Below, piece after piece: positions 34,288 through 43,770 of a stretch of DNA of 64,000 bases. The stretch covers positions 1 to 64,000 of the forward strand of contig JAFXSC010000004.1 of NCBI GenBank assembly GCA_017525915.1. The letters are read 5' to 3'. The notes under the pieces are model-generated. The model worked only from the letters and a program-made list of their open reading frames with translations, was not told the origin of the DNA and ran no database searches. Source of the stretch: Ruminococcus sp. GTDB taxonomy: Bacteria; Bacillota; Clostridia; Oscillospirales; Ruminococcaceae. The translations under genes were made by a program, and so were the position numbers. Numbering within the stretch: the stretch's first letter is position 1; each line of letters opens with the position of its first letter.

Positions 34288-36963
34288 ATGAACTTCATAA
34301 AACGAAACCGGGCGCACTTTATAGCGCCCGCAGTTGTCATGCTCATACTCATGGTCATATTCGCCGTAAAGCACGTTTATCCGTTCGGTGATGTCAATGT
34401 CGGCTATTACGACATGACCGTGCAGTACATACCTCTGTACACGCACACTCATGACTTCCTTCACGGCAATGCCCCTATGCTATTCGACTGGTACAACGGT
34501 GCCGGAAGCGATTTCACCGTAAACGACATCGTCTACGGCTTCAGTCCGATGAACCTGTTCTTCCTGTTCGTCAGCAGGGACGGCATACTGAATGCGATGA
34601 CCTTCTTCCTCTTGATAAAGCTTATGCTCTGCTCGTTCACGATGTCGCTCTATCTGAAGAAGGTACGCAGTGCGGACGATATCACTAATATCGCCCTGTC
34701 GGTATTCTACGCATTCTGCGGCTACAATCTCCAGTATTACATGAACATATTCTTCCTCGATATCGTAATACTGTTCCCGCTTCTCATGCTCTCGCTCGAC
34801 CGCCTGCTCCGCAGCGGCAAGCCGCTGTGCTACACCGCTGCCGCTGCCGCGATGATAATGGTCAACTTCTATCTAAGCGTAATGGCGTTTGTCTTCCTGA
34901 TATTCTACTGCTTCGGTCATATGCTTTTCATACAGACAGACCCGAAGGAACGCCGCAGGATATCCGCGCAGCTCGGTCTGTTCACCGTTCTCGCACTTGT
35001 GATATCCGCTTTCATTGTGCTTCCGCCGCTTCTCAAGCTCACAGTCTCACCGCGTGCAGACTACATCAATCAGTCGTTCGTTGATATGCTGACATCGCGC
35101 AAGGGTGACTATGATCCGCACAAGCAATTCATGCTGTTAGGAACCGAGCTTGGCATCGCCGCACTGATATTCAGCATCTTCCTCGCAAAGAAGAACAAAA
35201 AGCCCGTTCCGAAAGAGACTTGGCTCGGCATATACCTCATGGGAATACTTCTGATACCTGTCATCTCCGAGGGAAGCAACATCCTCTGGCACATGGGCTC
35301 ATATGCACACTTCCCATACCGTTTCGGCTATATATTCGCTTTCGTAAGTGCGGATATCTTTGCAGGCTTCTGCTCCGGACTGAAAGACGATATACCTGCG
35401 GCAAAACCTGCCTCCGCGAAGGCTGAGAAGGCAATTCGCTACGGTTCAGTATTCACAAGAGCAGGCGCCGTCATCATACTCATTGTAATGTGCCTGCTCA
35501 TAAAGAACGCCGGCATCACCGACCTCGATACCTATTCTATATATATCTTTGCACTTGCTGCCGCAGTTATCTCCACCGTCCTTGCGATGGCTGTATTCAG
35601 CAGGAAGCAGCTCGGGATATACGCTTCTGCCGCCGTTCTGCTTCAATCCCTGATATGCGGTTACGGACTGCTTGCTCCAGGTACAGGCGATGCCTTCAAC
35701 AACGTCGGCGGCGATCTGAGGAACAGCCTTGATATCGAACACGACAACCTCTCGCGCATTCACCAGCTGCATAATTGCCTTTTCCCGAATTACGGCATAC
35801 TCACAGGCACTCCCTCCCTCGGCGACTGGACGCTTGGAATATCACGCGAATACTTCGATGAGACTGCAAATCTCGGATATACGACTGATTATACGATAGC
35901 CTATGACGTCGGCGGCACCGGCTTCTCCGATGCACTCCTGAACGTCAAGAAGATCTTCCAGTACGTTGAGACCGACAGCAGGCTCTACACCTATTCACAG
36001 GAAATGAAGGGCTACCGCTTCTACGACTGCAACTACACTCTCCCGTTCGGCATACTCACCGGCAAGGACTTCACAGAAGTGAGCTACGGAAAGAACGACA
36101 CGCCTTTCACCTACCAGAACAGGCTCTACAAGGCACTTTCCGGCGATGACGACGACCTGTTCACGGTATACAGATTCAAGGACCACATTACCGCTGAGGA
36201 CAGCGAGATGGTAACCAATGTCATGTTTCCGTTCACCTATACTGCGGAATTCGAGATAACCGAGCCGTCTGTGCTTTATCTTTACGAAAAGGACAGTATA
36301 AACGTCCTCATGCAGATCAATATCAACGGAAAGCCTGCCTGTATCCCCTACGGCAGCGAACTCAAGAACAATACCTTTCCCCGTGCTGATGAAAACGGAA
36401 CGGTCTACATCGGAGACTCTGACAGCGGAAAGGTAACGATCTCCGTAATATCGAGCACAGAAGCGAGCGAGAGCTTTTATATCGGCGCTCTCAGCACTGA
36501 AAAGCTCGGCAGGCTGTGCGATATTTACAAGGACGGCAGTCACGCCGAAAACGTTAAAGCGGAAGGCTACAAGCTTACAATGAACGTTCCTGATCCGCAG
36601 GGCAGATACGTCTTTATCCCCGTCGAGTACAACTCAAACTGGAGAGCCGAAGTCAACGGGAAGAAAACCGATGTCATCTCCGTTATGAACGGTGCGTTCA
36701 TGGCAGTGAAGCTCGGCAGCGAGGACGCTGATATAACCCTGAAATTTGTGCCGGTCACACATTTCATCAGTCTTGTCATAAGCATTGTCGGTTTGGTGAT
36801 GCTCGTGCTCATACTCCTTCTTATCAGGAAGGGACATGACCCGGCTAAGGCAAAGACTTTCGGTACCGCTGCATACATATGCTTCTCGGCAGCAGCAGCC
36901 GGTCTTCTGCTTCTCCTGTGCATCGCACCTACTATCGGCTATATAGTTTCATTCTTCATCTAA
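34288..36963 (+). CDS. YfhO-family polytopic membrane protein
   Basis: An 891-residue protein of the YfhO family: about 12-13 membrane helices in the first 460 residues and again at the end, with a large outer domain (about 470-800) rich in Asp and Tyr. The N-terminal outer loop carries the family pattern GDVNVGYYDMTVQYIPLY. YfhO proteins are GT-C-like and in Bacillus take part in sugar decoration of lipoteichoic acid. With a sugar aminotransferase and a flippase-like pair directly upstream, a role in transferring an amino sugar to an envelope polymer is a reasonable inference. Start ATG follows AAGGAG. Confidence 0.85.
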   Translation: MNFIKRNRAHFIAPAVVMLILMVIFAVKHVYPFGDVNVGYYDMTVQYIPLYTHTHDFLHGNAPMLFDWYNGAGSDFTVNDIVYGFSPMNLFFLFVSRDGILNAMTFFLLIKLMLCSFTMSLYLKKVRSADDITNIALSVFYAFCGYNLQYYMNIFFLDIVILFPLLMLSLDRLLRSGKPLCYTAAAAAMIMVNFYLSVMAFVFLIFYCFGHMLFIQTDPKERRRISAQLGLFTVLALVISAFIVLPPLLKLTVSPRADYINQSFVDMLTSRKGDYDPHKQFMLLGTELGIAALIFSIFLAKKNKKPVPKETWLGIYLMGILLIPVISEGSNILWHMGSYAHFPYRFGYIFAFVSADIFAGFCSGLKDDIPAAKPASAKAEKAIRYGSVFTRAGAVIILIVMCLLIKNAGITDLDTYSIYIFALAAAVISTVLAMAVFSRKQLGIYASAAVLLQSLICGYGLLAPGTGDAFNNVGGDLRNSLDIEHDNLSRIHQLHNCLFPNYGILTGTPSLGDWTLGISREYFDETANLGYTTDYTIAYDVGGTGFSDALLNVKKIFQYVETDSRLYTYSQEMKGYRFYDCNYTLPFGILTGKDFTEVSYGKNDTPFTYQNRLYKALSGDDDDLFTVYRFKDHITAEDSEMVTNVMFPFTYTAEFEITEPSVLYLYEKDSINVLMQININGKPACIPYGSELKNNTFPRADENGTVYIGDSDSGKVTISVISSTEASESFYIGALSTEKLGRLCDIYKDGSHAENVKAEGYKLTMNVPDPQGRYVFIPVEYNSNWRAEVNGKKTDVISVMNGAFMAVKLGSEDADITLKFVPVTHFISLVISIVGLVMLVLILLLIRKGHDPAKAKTFGTAAYICFSAAAAGLLLLLCIAPTIGYIVSFFI

Positions 36964-36966
36964 TCC

Positions 36967-36997
36967 AAGCCGCCCGGCTGAGTCGGGCGGCTTCGTC
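36967..36997 (+). terminator. Terminator of the wecE-YfhO operon
   Basis: GCCGCCCG pairs with CGGGCGGC around GCTGAGT (36969-36991). The following tail TTCGTCAT is a poor T run, so the site is likely but not ideal. Confidence 0.7.
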
Positions 36998-37142
36998 ATA
37001 TTTACCAAAGGTATTTTCATCAAAATCACGAATGCAGCAAAAATCGTTCGTCATTGTGCACAAAGCATACGGTTGAAAATTGTCCGTATTGCGCTTTCCT
37101 TGCGAATTTTACTGTATATTTCTTCATTTCCGCAAAAAATAC

Positions 37143-37171
37143 TTGCGGTTTTTTGTGAAATGTGATAAAAT
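37143..37171 (+). promoter_or_regulatory. Promoter of the Ddl-like gene
   Basis: TTGCGG (37143-37148) and TAAAAT (37166-37171) are 17 bases apart, about 60 bases before the start. Confidence 0.65.
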
Positions 37172-37229
37172 ATATTGATACTGGAAATTGACGATGCCAA
37201 TTTCGCAATGATTTTACAAGGAGACTTCT

Positions 37230-38303
37230 ATGGCTAAACTAAAAGCTGCCGTCATTTTCGGCGGAATGTCAAGAGAACACAAGCTTTCGCTCGCTACCGC
37301 AGCAGAGGTCATCAGGAACATTCCCGAGGACAAATACGAGATAATCTGCATCGGTATCACGCGAAAAGGACACTGGCTCTACTACCCGGGCGACCCGGAG
37401 GAGATAGCTTCCGGCGACTGGGAACTCGATACCGACTGCACTTCCGCAATAATCTCTCCCGACCCGCTCCACCGCGGCATCATCACGCTTGAAAACGGCG
37501 AGATATCAATTAAGCGTATCGACGTCGTATTCTCCACACTTCAGGGAAGGCGCGGAGCTGACGGCGATATACAGGGACTTCTTGACCTCTCAGGTATTCC
37601 CTATGTCGGCTGCGGTCTGCTTTCAGCAGCATCCTGCACTGACAAGTCGCACACACATATGATACTCGATGATTACGGCATAAAGACTGCCGACTGGCGG
37701 CTTATCCCTCCGCGCGAGCTGAACAGGATAGATGAACGCTGCTCGGAGATCGCAGCAGAGCTCGGATTTCCGCTCATAGTCAAGCCGGCAAGCAGCGGAA
37801 GCAGCGCCGGCACTACCATCGCTGCCGACCATGCCGAGTTCGTTGCAGCCGTTAAGATAGCATTCTCCAACGACAAGAAAGTCGTTGTCGAGAAATACGT
37901 CAGCGGCAGAAAACTCGAAGCTGCTGTATTCGGTTATGACAACCCCTTCTGCTCACGCATCGGAGAGATACTCTCCGTCGGAAAGAAGTACGACCCTACC
38001 GAAGTAAACAAGAGCTCCGGAGACGACCTCAAGGTCCCGGCTGATATCCCGGACGAGCTCCACGAACAGATAAAGGATACCGCAATACGCGCCTACAAGG
38101 CTCTCGGCTGCCGCGGCTTCGCAAGGATAGACTTCTTCCTCACGGACAGCGGTGAGCTTCTCCTCAACAAGATAGGCACTTCCCCCGGTCTCAGGACCAA
38201 CAGCGTTTACCCGAAGCTCATGGAAGACAACGGCATTCCCCTTCCCGAGCTGATAGATATGCTTCTTGAACAGGCTATCGACAATTCGGACCGCATCTAT
38301 TAA
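37230..38303 (+). CDS. D-Ala-D-Ala ligase homologue lacking conserved Mg ligands
   Basis: A 357-residue ATP-grasp protein with clear overall likeness to Ddl: GGMSREHKLSL at the start, VKPASSGSSAGTT for the ATP/D-Ala loop and FARIDFFL for one metal Asp. Key residues differ, however. The usual NExNTxPG metal motif is LNKIGTSPG (Glu to Lys, Asn to Gly) near residue 311, and the usual FPxLHGxxGEDG is FSTLQGRRGADG (His to Gln, Glu to Ala). These bases are unambiguous here. The protein may be inactive, regulatory or have another substrate; a canonical ddl would be needed elsewhere. It is followed by ywiB-like and argS genes. ATG follows AAGGAG. Confidence 0.85.
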   Translation: MAKLKAAVIFGGMSREHKLSLATAAEVIRNIPEDKYEIICIGITRKGHWLYYPGDPEEIASGDWELDTDCTSAIISPDPLHRGIITLENGEISIKRIDVVFSTLQGRRGADGDIQGLLDLSGIPYVGCGLLSAASCTDKSHTHMILDDYGIKTADWRLIPPRELNRIDERCSEIAAELGFPLIVKPASSGSSAGTTIAADHAEFVAAVKIAFSNDKKVVVEKYVSGRKLEAAVFGYDNPFCSRIGEILSVGKKYDPTEVNKSSGDDLKVPADIPDELHEQIKDTAIRAYKALGCRGFARIDFFLTDSGELLLNKIGTSPGLRTNSVYPKLMEDNGIPLPELIDMLLEQAIDNSDRIY

Positions 38304-38315
38304 AGGAGTAATTTT

Positions 38316-38738
38316 TTGAAGAACAATGTTATGATCTCGCTCACCAGCATTCAGTGGCAGGACGGCGAGAAAAGCGAGACCGAGCTTGTGACAAAGGCTT
38401 ATTACAGCCGCGCAGACGGTATTGACACCGTTTCATATGAGGATACGTCAGCGACAGGATTTGAAGGCTCGGTTACGACAATAAAGGCAGACGGCAGCAA
38501 AAGTGCCTGCATAGTCCGCGCAGGTTCAGCAAATTCCGTGCTCTCTCTTGAGGTCGGGAGAAAGCACTTCTGCCAGTACGGAACGCCATACGGAAGCCTC
38601 CAGATAGGCGTGTACACACACTCGATAGAAAACACCATCGACAGTGACGGAAAGCTTTACATGAAGTACACCCTTGACCTTAATTCAGCATATCTCTCGG
38701 ATAACGAGATAATCATGACCGTCCAGCACCAGAACTGA
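38316..38738 (+). CDS. DUF1934 (YwiB-like) beta-barrel protein
   Basis: A 140-residue protein of the DUF1934 family, predicted small lipocalin-like beta-barrel, function unknown. The gene is typically found just before argS in Firmicutes (ywiB-argS in Bacillus), as here. The start is a TTG at 38316 with GGAG eight bases upstream. It lies 12 bases after the Ddl homologue and 25 before argS. Confidence 0.85.
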   Translation: MKNNVMISLTSIQWQDGEKSETELVTKAYYSRADGIDTVSYEDTSATGFEGSVTTIKADGSKSACIVRAGSANSVLSLEVGRKHFCQYGTPYGSLQIGVYTHSIENTIDSDGKLYMKYTLDLNSAYLSDNEIIMTVQHQN

Positions 38739-38763
38739 CGGAACAAAAGAAAGGATAATGCAA

Positions 38764-40530
38764 ATGTCAGACCTTATCAACAAAGCCTCACTCCAGCTAA
38801 ACGAAATGATAATGGAAGCTCTCGGCACTCTTGTTGCTGAGGAGGCAGTCCCGGCAGTACCGATACCGGCTTTCACAATTGAGATACCGGCAGACAAATC
38901 GCACGGTGACTTTGCCGCAAATACCGCAATGGTATGTGCAAGGGCTTTCAGACTTCCGCCCCGCAAGATAGCAGAGCTTATCTGCTCGAAGCTCGACCTC
39001 ACAGGCACGATATTCGACCGCACAGAGGTCGCAGGGCCCGGCTTCATCAACTTCTTCCTCGGAAGAAAATGGTTCTCAGACGTTGTAAGGAACGTCCTTG
39101 ACGAAAAGGAGAACTACGGAAGGACTGAGCTCGGCAAGGGCAAGAAGGTCCTCGTGGAATTCGTCTCCGCAAACCCGACAGGTCCTATGCACATAGGCAA
39201 CGCAAGAGGCGGCGCTATCGGTGACTGTCTTGCAAGCGTACTCCAGTGGGCAGGCTACCATGCTGAGCGTGAATTCTATGTCAACGATGCCGGCAACCAG
39301 ATAGAAAAGTTCGGCAAATCGCTCTCGCTCCGCTATATGCACATCTGCTCCGAAAAGGGTCAGGAGATATACAAGTCCGCCGCCGATACCGATGAGGTTT
39401 GCAGCCGCATCTACGGTGAGGACGGCAGCACAGCCGATTTCCCCATGCCGGAGGACGTTTACCTCGGCCAGGACATTATCGCCCATGCTAAGAATTATTT
39501 CGACCTCCACGGCAATTCACTCGAAGCTCTGCCGGAGGAAGACCGCAGGAAGGCTCTCGTTGATTACGCTCTGCCGCTCAATATTGAGGGACTTGAACGC
39601 GACCTGAAAAAGTACCGCATAGTTTACGATAACTGGTTCCGCGAGAGCACTATCCACGCTAAAAACGAGACAAAGGCAGTCGTTGACAAGCTCATGGAGT
39701 CCGGTCACGCCTATGAACAGGACGGCGCGATCTGGTTCAGAGCAACTGAATACGGTCTTGACAAGGACTTCGTTCTCCGCCGCAGCAACGGTCTATATAC
39801 TTATATCGTACCAGACATCGCCTACCATTACAACAAGCTCGTTACAAGAGGCTTCGACAAGGCGATAAACGTTCTCGGTGCAGACCACCACGGATACGTT
39901 CCGCGTCTGAAAGCTGCACTCTCCGCACTCGGAGTTGACGCTGCAAAGCTCGATGTCGTGCTGATGCAGATGGTTCGTCTCGTCCGCGGCGGCGAGACCG
40001 TAAAGCTCTCCAAGAGAAGCGGAAAGGCTATCACGCTCGTAACTCTCCTCGATGAGATACCGATAGACGCTGCAAGATTTTACTTCAATCTCCGCGAGGC
40101 AAATTCGCAGTTTGAGTTCGACCTTGACCTCGCAGTTGAAAAGTCCTCACAGAACCCGGTTTACTACGTCCAGTACGCACACGCAAGAATCTGCAGCATG
40201 ATGCGTACTCTCGGCGAAGAAGGCTATACGATCCCGGATACCGCTGATTTTGACCTTCTCAGCGACCCGCGTGAGATAGAACTCATCCGTCACCTTGCAT
40301 CGCTCCCGAAGGAGATAGACCTTGCCGCAAAGAGCTACGATCCGGCAAAGATAACAAAGTACGCTATCGACCTTGCAACGCTTTTCCACCGCTTCTACGA
40401 CGGATGCAGCGTCAAGAACGCATCAAGCGACGACCTCAGGAACGCACGTCTGCTCCTTTGCTCAGCAGTACGCCAGACTATCAGGAACGTGCTCACGATA
40501 CTCAACATCGAACAGCCTGAGAAGATGTAA
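38764..40530 (+). CDS. argS: Arginine--tRNA ligase
   Basis: A 588-residue class I aminoacyl-tRNA synthetase that charges tRNA-Arg. Visible are the N-terminal Add-1 domain, the HIGH motif as PMHIGNARGGAIGD near residue 142, the KMSKS-like VKLSKRSGKA near residue 415, and the DALR anticodon-binding domain at the C-terminus (LFHRFYDGCSV). The ATG at 38764 is eight bases after AAAGGA; an in-frame ATG at 38758 would be only two bases away from it. Length and motifs are normal. Confidence 0.98.
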   Translation: MSDLINKASLQLNEMIMEALGTLVAEEAVPAVPIPAFTIEIPADKSHGDFAANTAMVCARAFRLPPRKIAELICSKLDLTGTIFDRTEVAGPGFINFFLGRKWFSDVVRNVLDEKENYGRTELGKGKKVLVEFVSANPTGPMHIGNARGGAIGDCLASVLQWAGYHAEREFYVNDAGNQIEKFGKSLSLRYMHICSEKGQEIYKSAADTDEVCSRIYGEDGSTADFPMPEDVYLGQDIIAHAKNYFDLHGNSLEALPEEDRRKALVDYALPLNIEGLERDLKKYRIVYDNWFRESTIHAKNETKAVVDKLMESGHAYEQDGAIWFRATEYGLDKDFVLRRSNGLYTYIVPDIAYHYNKLVTRGFDKAINVLGADHHGYVPRLKAALSALGVDAAKLDVVLMQMVRLVRGGETVKLSKRSGKAITLVTLLDEIPIDAARFYFNLREANSQFEFDLDLAVEKSSQNPVYYVQYAHARICSMMRTLGEEGYTIPDTADFDLLSDPREIELIRHLASLPKEIDLAAKSYDPAKITKYAIDLATLFHRFYDGCSVKNASSDDLRNARLLLCSAVRQTIRNVLTILNIEQPEKM

Positions 40531-40764
40531 CGATTACAATTCAGAGTGTAAAAGTTACCAAATGATTACAAAATTCACTGGCTATCAGTGATTTCAGACA
40601 AATCCAAACATCAAAAAATGTTCTATATGCGAGGATTTCACAGAAAATTAATAAAATGTTCACAGTATGTTCATATATATGTGTTACAATTTGTAATAAG
40701 TTGGTTTTCCTTGAGATCCCCCTGTATATATAAACGTAAAAATATCAAAGAAGGGATGTACATT

Positions 40765-41850
40765 ATGTCCAACAGATTATTTCAGGGTTTAGTTCATCAG
40801 ATGCGCGACTCCATCGACGCTACTATCGGTGTAGTTGACGAAACCGCTACTATCATCGCCTGCAGCGACCTTTCCCGCGTAGGCACAACAAATGAGTTCG
40901 TCTCACTCGACCTCTCAGATTCTCACGATATCTTCATCCGCGACGGCTTCACCTACAAGCCCTTCGGCTCACGAGTAAAGCCCGACTATGCAGCTTTCGT
41001 TGAGGGCGTTGACGATTCTGCTGCAAAGTATGCAAGCATCCTCGCTATCGCTCTTTCCAATATCAAGCAGTATTACGATGAAAAGTACGACCGCAACAAC
41101 TTCATCAAGAACGTTATCCTCGACAACGTTCTCCCCGGCGATATCGTTATCAAGGCGCGTGAGCTCCACTTCAACGCTGAGATAAGCCGCGCCGTTTTCC
41201 TTATCAGGATCATCTCCGCAAACGATATATCCGCTTATGACGTTATCCAGAACCTGTTCCCTGACAAGAACAAGGACTTCGTATTCAATATCACAGAGAC
41301 CGATATCGTTCTAGTTAAGGAGCTCAAGAGTGCCCTCGATACAAAGGACCTCGAAAAGCTCGCACGCTCTATCGCTGATACCCTCAGCAGCGAGTTCTAT
41401 ACCCGCGTAAACGTTGGTATCGGTACAGCTGTTGTCGGCGTTAAAGACCTCGCACGTTCCTTCAAGGAGGCTCAGATGGCTCTTGAAGTCGGCAAGGTAT
41501 TCGACACTGACAAGGTTATCGTAAGCTATGACAACCTCGGTATCGCAAGACTGATCTACCACCTCCCCACCACCCTCTGCGAGACATTCCTCCATGAGGT
41601 ATTCAAGGTTGGCAGCATCGAGTCCCTCGACCACGAAACTCTCTTTACAATACAGAAATTCTTCGAGAACAACCTTAACGTTTCAGAGACTTCAAGAAAG
41701 CTCTTCGTACACAGAAATACCCTTGTGTACAGACTTGAAAAGATAAAGAAACTCACAGGTCTTGATCTCCGTGAGTTCGATCACGCCATCATCTTCAAGA
41801 TTGCGCTCATGGTCAAGAAGTACCTGTCCGCCAACCCGGTCAAGTTCTGA
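40765..41850 (+). CDS. CdaR/PucR-family transcriptional regulator
   Basis: A 361-residue regulator with an N-terminal diacid-recognition-like sensor (about 1-125; IDATIGVVDETATIIACSDL), a middle domain, and a C-terminal PucR-type helix-turn-helix (NLNVSETSRKLFVHRNTLVYR near residue 310, just over the minimum family motif). Such proteins often sense small organic acids, but the ligand here is unknown. The ATG at 40765 follows GAAGGG; the frame upstream to 40588 has no such support. It lies 46 bases before ftsE and may be cotranscribed. The 234-base gap upstream holds a possible weak promoter (TTCACA, 20 bases, TACAAT at 40685). Confidence 0.85.
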   Translation: MSNRLFQGLVHQMRDSIDATIGVVDETATIIACSDLSRVGTTNEFVSLDLSDSHDIFIRDGFTYKPFGSRVKPDYAAFVEGVDDSAAKYASILAIALSNIKQYYDEKYDRNNFIKNVILDNVLPGDIVIKARELHFNAEISRAVFLIRIISANDISAYDVIQNLFPDKNKDFVFNITETDIVLVKELKSALDTKDLEKLARSIADTLSSEFYTRVNVGIGTAVVGVKDLARSFKEAQMALEVGKVFDTDKVIVSYDNLGIARLIYHLPTTLCETFLHEVFKVGSIESLDHETLFTIQKFFENNLNVSETSRKLFVHRNTLVYRLEKIKKLTGLDLREFDHAIIFKIALMVKKYLSANPVKF

Positions 41851-41896
41851 GGACTTCCCTCCCTTGACCCGACCATTCTAAGGAAGGTGTGACCTA

Positions 41897-42847
41897 TTGG
41901 TAGAACTCAAGAACGTATCCGTTACCTATTCCAGTGGTGTTGACGCTCTCAACAACGTCAGCCTGAGGATAAACGACGGCGACTTCGCCTTCGTTGTAGG
42001 TTCTTCAGGCGCAGGAAAAAGTACCATGATAAAGCTGCTGCTGAAGGAGATAGATGCAACCAGCGGCGTCGTTACCGTGAACGGATACAACCTCAACAAG
42101 CTGAAAAAGCGCAAGGTCCCGGAATTTCGCCGCACACTCGGCTTTGTATTCCAGGATTTCCGCCTTATCCCTTCAATGACCGTCTATGAAAATATCGCTT
42201 TCGTGCTTAGAGTAATAGACGCTCCGTTGAAATACATACGCAAAAGAGTCCCATATGTTATCAGTCTCGTAGGTCTTCACGCAAAGACCAACTCCTACCC
42301 TGAGGAACTATCAGGCGGTGAAAAGCAGAGAGTTGCGATAGCAAGGGCTCTCGTTAATGACCCCAAGCTCATCATCGCGGACGAGCCTACCGGAAACATC
42401 GACCCCGAGCTATCTTATGAGATAGTTGAACTTCTGAAAAGCATCAACGAGCAGGGTACGACTATCCTCATGGTAACTCATGAGCACGACCTTGTCCGTC
42501 ACTTCGGCGGCCGTATCATCAATATTACCGGCGGTGAGATCGTCTTTGACGAGGTGATGCTCGGCAACGGCGACGACCTCATATCCGCATCAGAAGCACA
42601 GCAGTACGGCTATGCTCTGGGAGATCCGGCTCTCGCCGAGGAAGTCAGCGGCTATGATGAGGTTCAGGAAATGCCGCACGCTACCGAAAAGACAAGCATT
42701 GATTCCTTCAATTCAGTCCTTCACGACGGCGAGGAGGATGACCTTCTCGGTGCCGGCGAAACGCCTGATATTCCGATAGATCAAATGACTCCCGATGAGG
42801 TCATAGCAGCAATAAGCGCTGAGAAGTCGTCAGGAGGTGCAAAATGA
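41897..42847 (+). CDS. ftsE: Cell-division ATP-binding protein FtsE, with C-terminal extension
   Basis: ATPase of the FtsEX complex, which links the cytosol to cell-wall hydrolases. Walker A is GSSGAGKS near residue 34, the ABC signature LSGGEKQR near 138 and Walker B LIIADEPTGN near 160. The ABC domain ends near residue 225; about 90 extra acidic residues follow, with no known domain. FtsE is normally about 225-230 residues. Start is a TTG at 41897 after GGAAGG. It overlaps ftsX by four bases (ATGA). Confidence 0.95.
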   Translation: MVELKNVSVTYSSGVDALNNVSLRINDGDFAFVVGSSGAGKSTMIKLLLKEIDATSGVVTVNGYNLNKLKKRKVPEFRRTLGFVFQDFRLIPSMTVYENIAFVLRVIDAPLKYIRKRVPYVISLVGLHAKTNSYPEELSGGEKQRVAIARALVNDPKLIIADEPTGNIDPELSYEIVELLKSINEQGTTILMVTHEHDLVRHFGGRIINITGGEIVFDEVMLGNGDDLISASEAQQYGYALGDPALAEEVSGYDEVQEMPHATEKTSIDSFNSVLHDGEEDDLLGAGETPDIPIDQMTPDEVIAAISAEKSSGGAK

Positions 42848-43752
42848 AGCTGAGCGGTGTCAAATACCTCGCCAATCAGGGCGTGGAGAACATCTGGAAG
42901 AACAAGATGATGGCATTCGCCACCTTCTGCGTACTGCTCATCTCCCTCCTTCTGGTCGGACTTTCCACGCTGTTCTATATCAATATCAATTCGATGATAC
43001 TCGGTCTGAACGACCAGAACGAGGTAGTCGTTATCATGAACCGCGGCGTTTCAGATGATGTGCTGAACTCAGCCGAATCCGCCCTTAACAGTCTGAGCAA
43101 TGTCAAGAACGTCGAGTTCCGCTCAAAGGAAGATGCTCTCGAGGAGACTAAGGAGTCTCATCCTGCTGCCAAGAAGATCTTCGAAGATTATGTTACAAAC
43201 GCTGACTTCATGCCAGACGGCTTCAAAGTCACTGTTAATGACATCGACGATATCGAACAGACCTGCAAGGAGATCGAAGCAATCGACGGCGTACAGGAGG
43301 CTCAGTCAAATCCGCAGGTCGCAGAATTCCTCCGCGAGCTCAGAAAAGCTGTTACTCTTATCACCGGAGCTGTTGTAATAGCTCTTGCGATAGTATCAAT
43401 GATAATCATTTCCAACACGACTAAGGCAAGCGTTTTTGCCCGCCGTGAGGAAATACAGATCATGAAGTACGTCGGCGCGACCAACGCCTTTATCCGTATG
43501 CCGTTCTTCGTTGAAGGCATGGTTACAGGTTTCTTTGCCGGCGGCGGCGCTTTCTTCGTAACTTGGGGCGTTTACCGCACCATATACGACGTAGTTACCT
43601 CAAAACATACTCTTGTACACGCATTCGGCGGCAAGAATATCATACCCTTCAGCGATATCAGCTTATGGGTCGGTATAGCCTATATTGTTGCTGGTTCACT
43701 TATCGGTGCTATCGGAAGCGTTATCAGCACAAGAAAGCACATTGATGTCTGA
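42844..43752 (+). CDS. ftsX: Cell-division protein FtsX
   Basis: A 302-residue membrane partner of FtsE. It has one N-terminal helix (about residues 25-48), a large outer loop with FtsX features (KNVEFRSKEDALEE), and three further helices near 175-197, 225-250 and 275-297. The outer loop is what contacts peptidoglycan hydrolases in other bacteria. The next gene encodes a coiled-coil M23 hydrolase, its likely partner. Confidence 0.96.
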   Translation: MKLSGVKYLANQGVENIWKNKMMAFATFCVLLISLLLVGLSTLFYININSMILGLNDQNEVVVIMNRGVSDDVLNSAESALNSLSNVKNVEFRSKEDALEETKESHPAAKKIFEDYVTNADFMPDGFKVTVNDIDDIEQTCKEIEAIDGVQEAQSNPQVAEFLRELRKAVTLITGAVVIALAIVSMIIISNTTKASVFARREEIQIMKYVGATNAFIRMPFFVEGMVTGFFAGGGAFFVTWGVYRTIYDVVTSKHTLVHAFGGKNIIPFSDISLWVGIAYIVAGSLIGAIGSVISTRKHIDV

Positions 43753-43770
43753 TGAAAGGAGCAAGGACAG

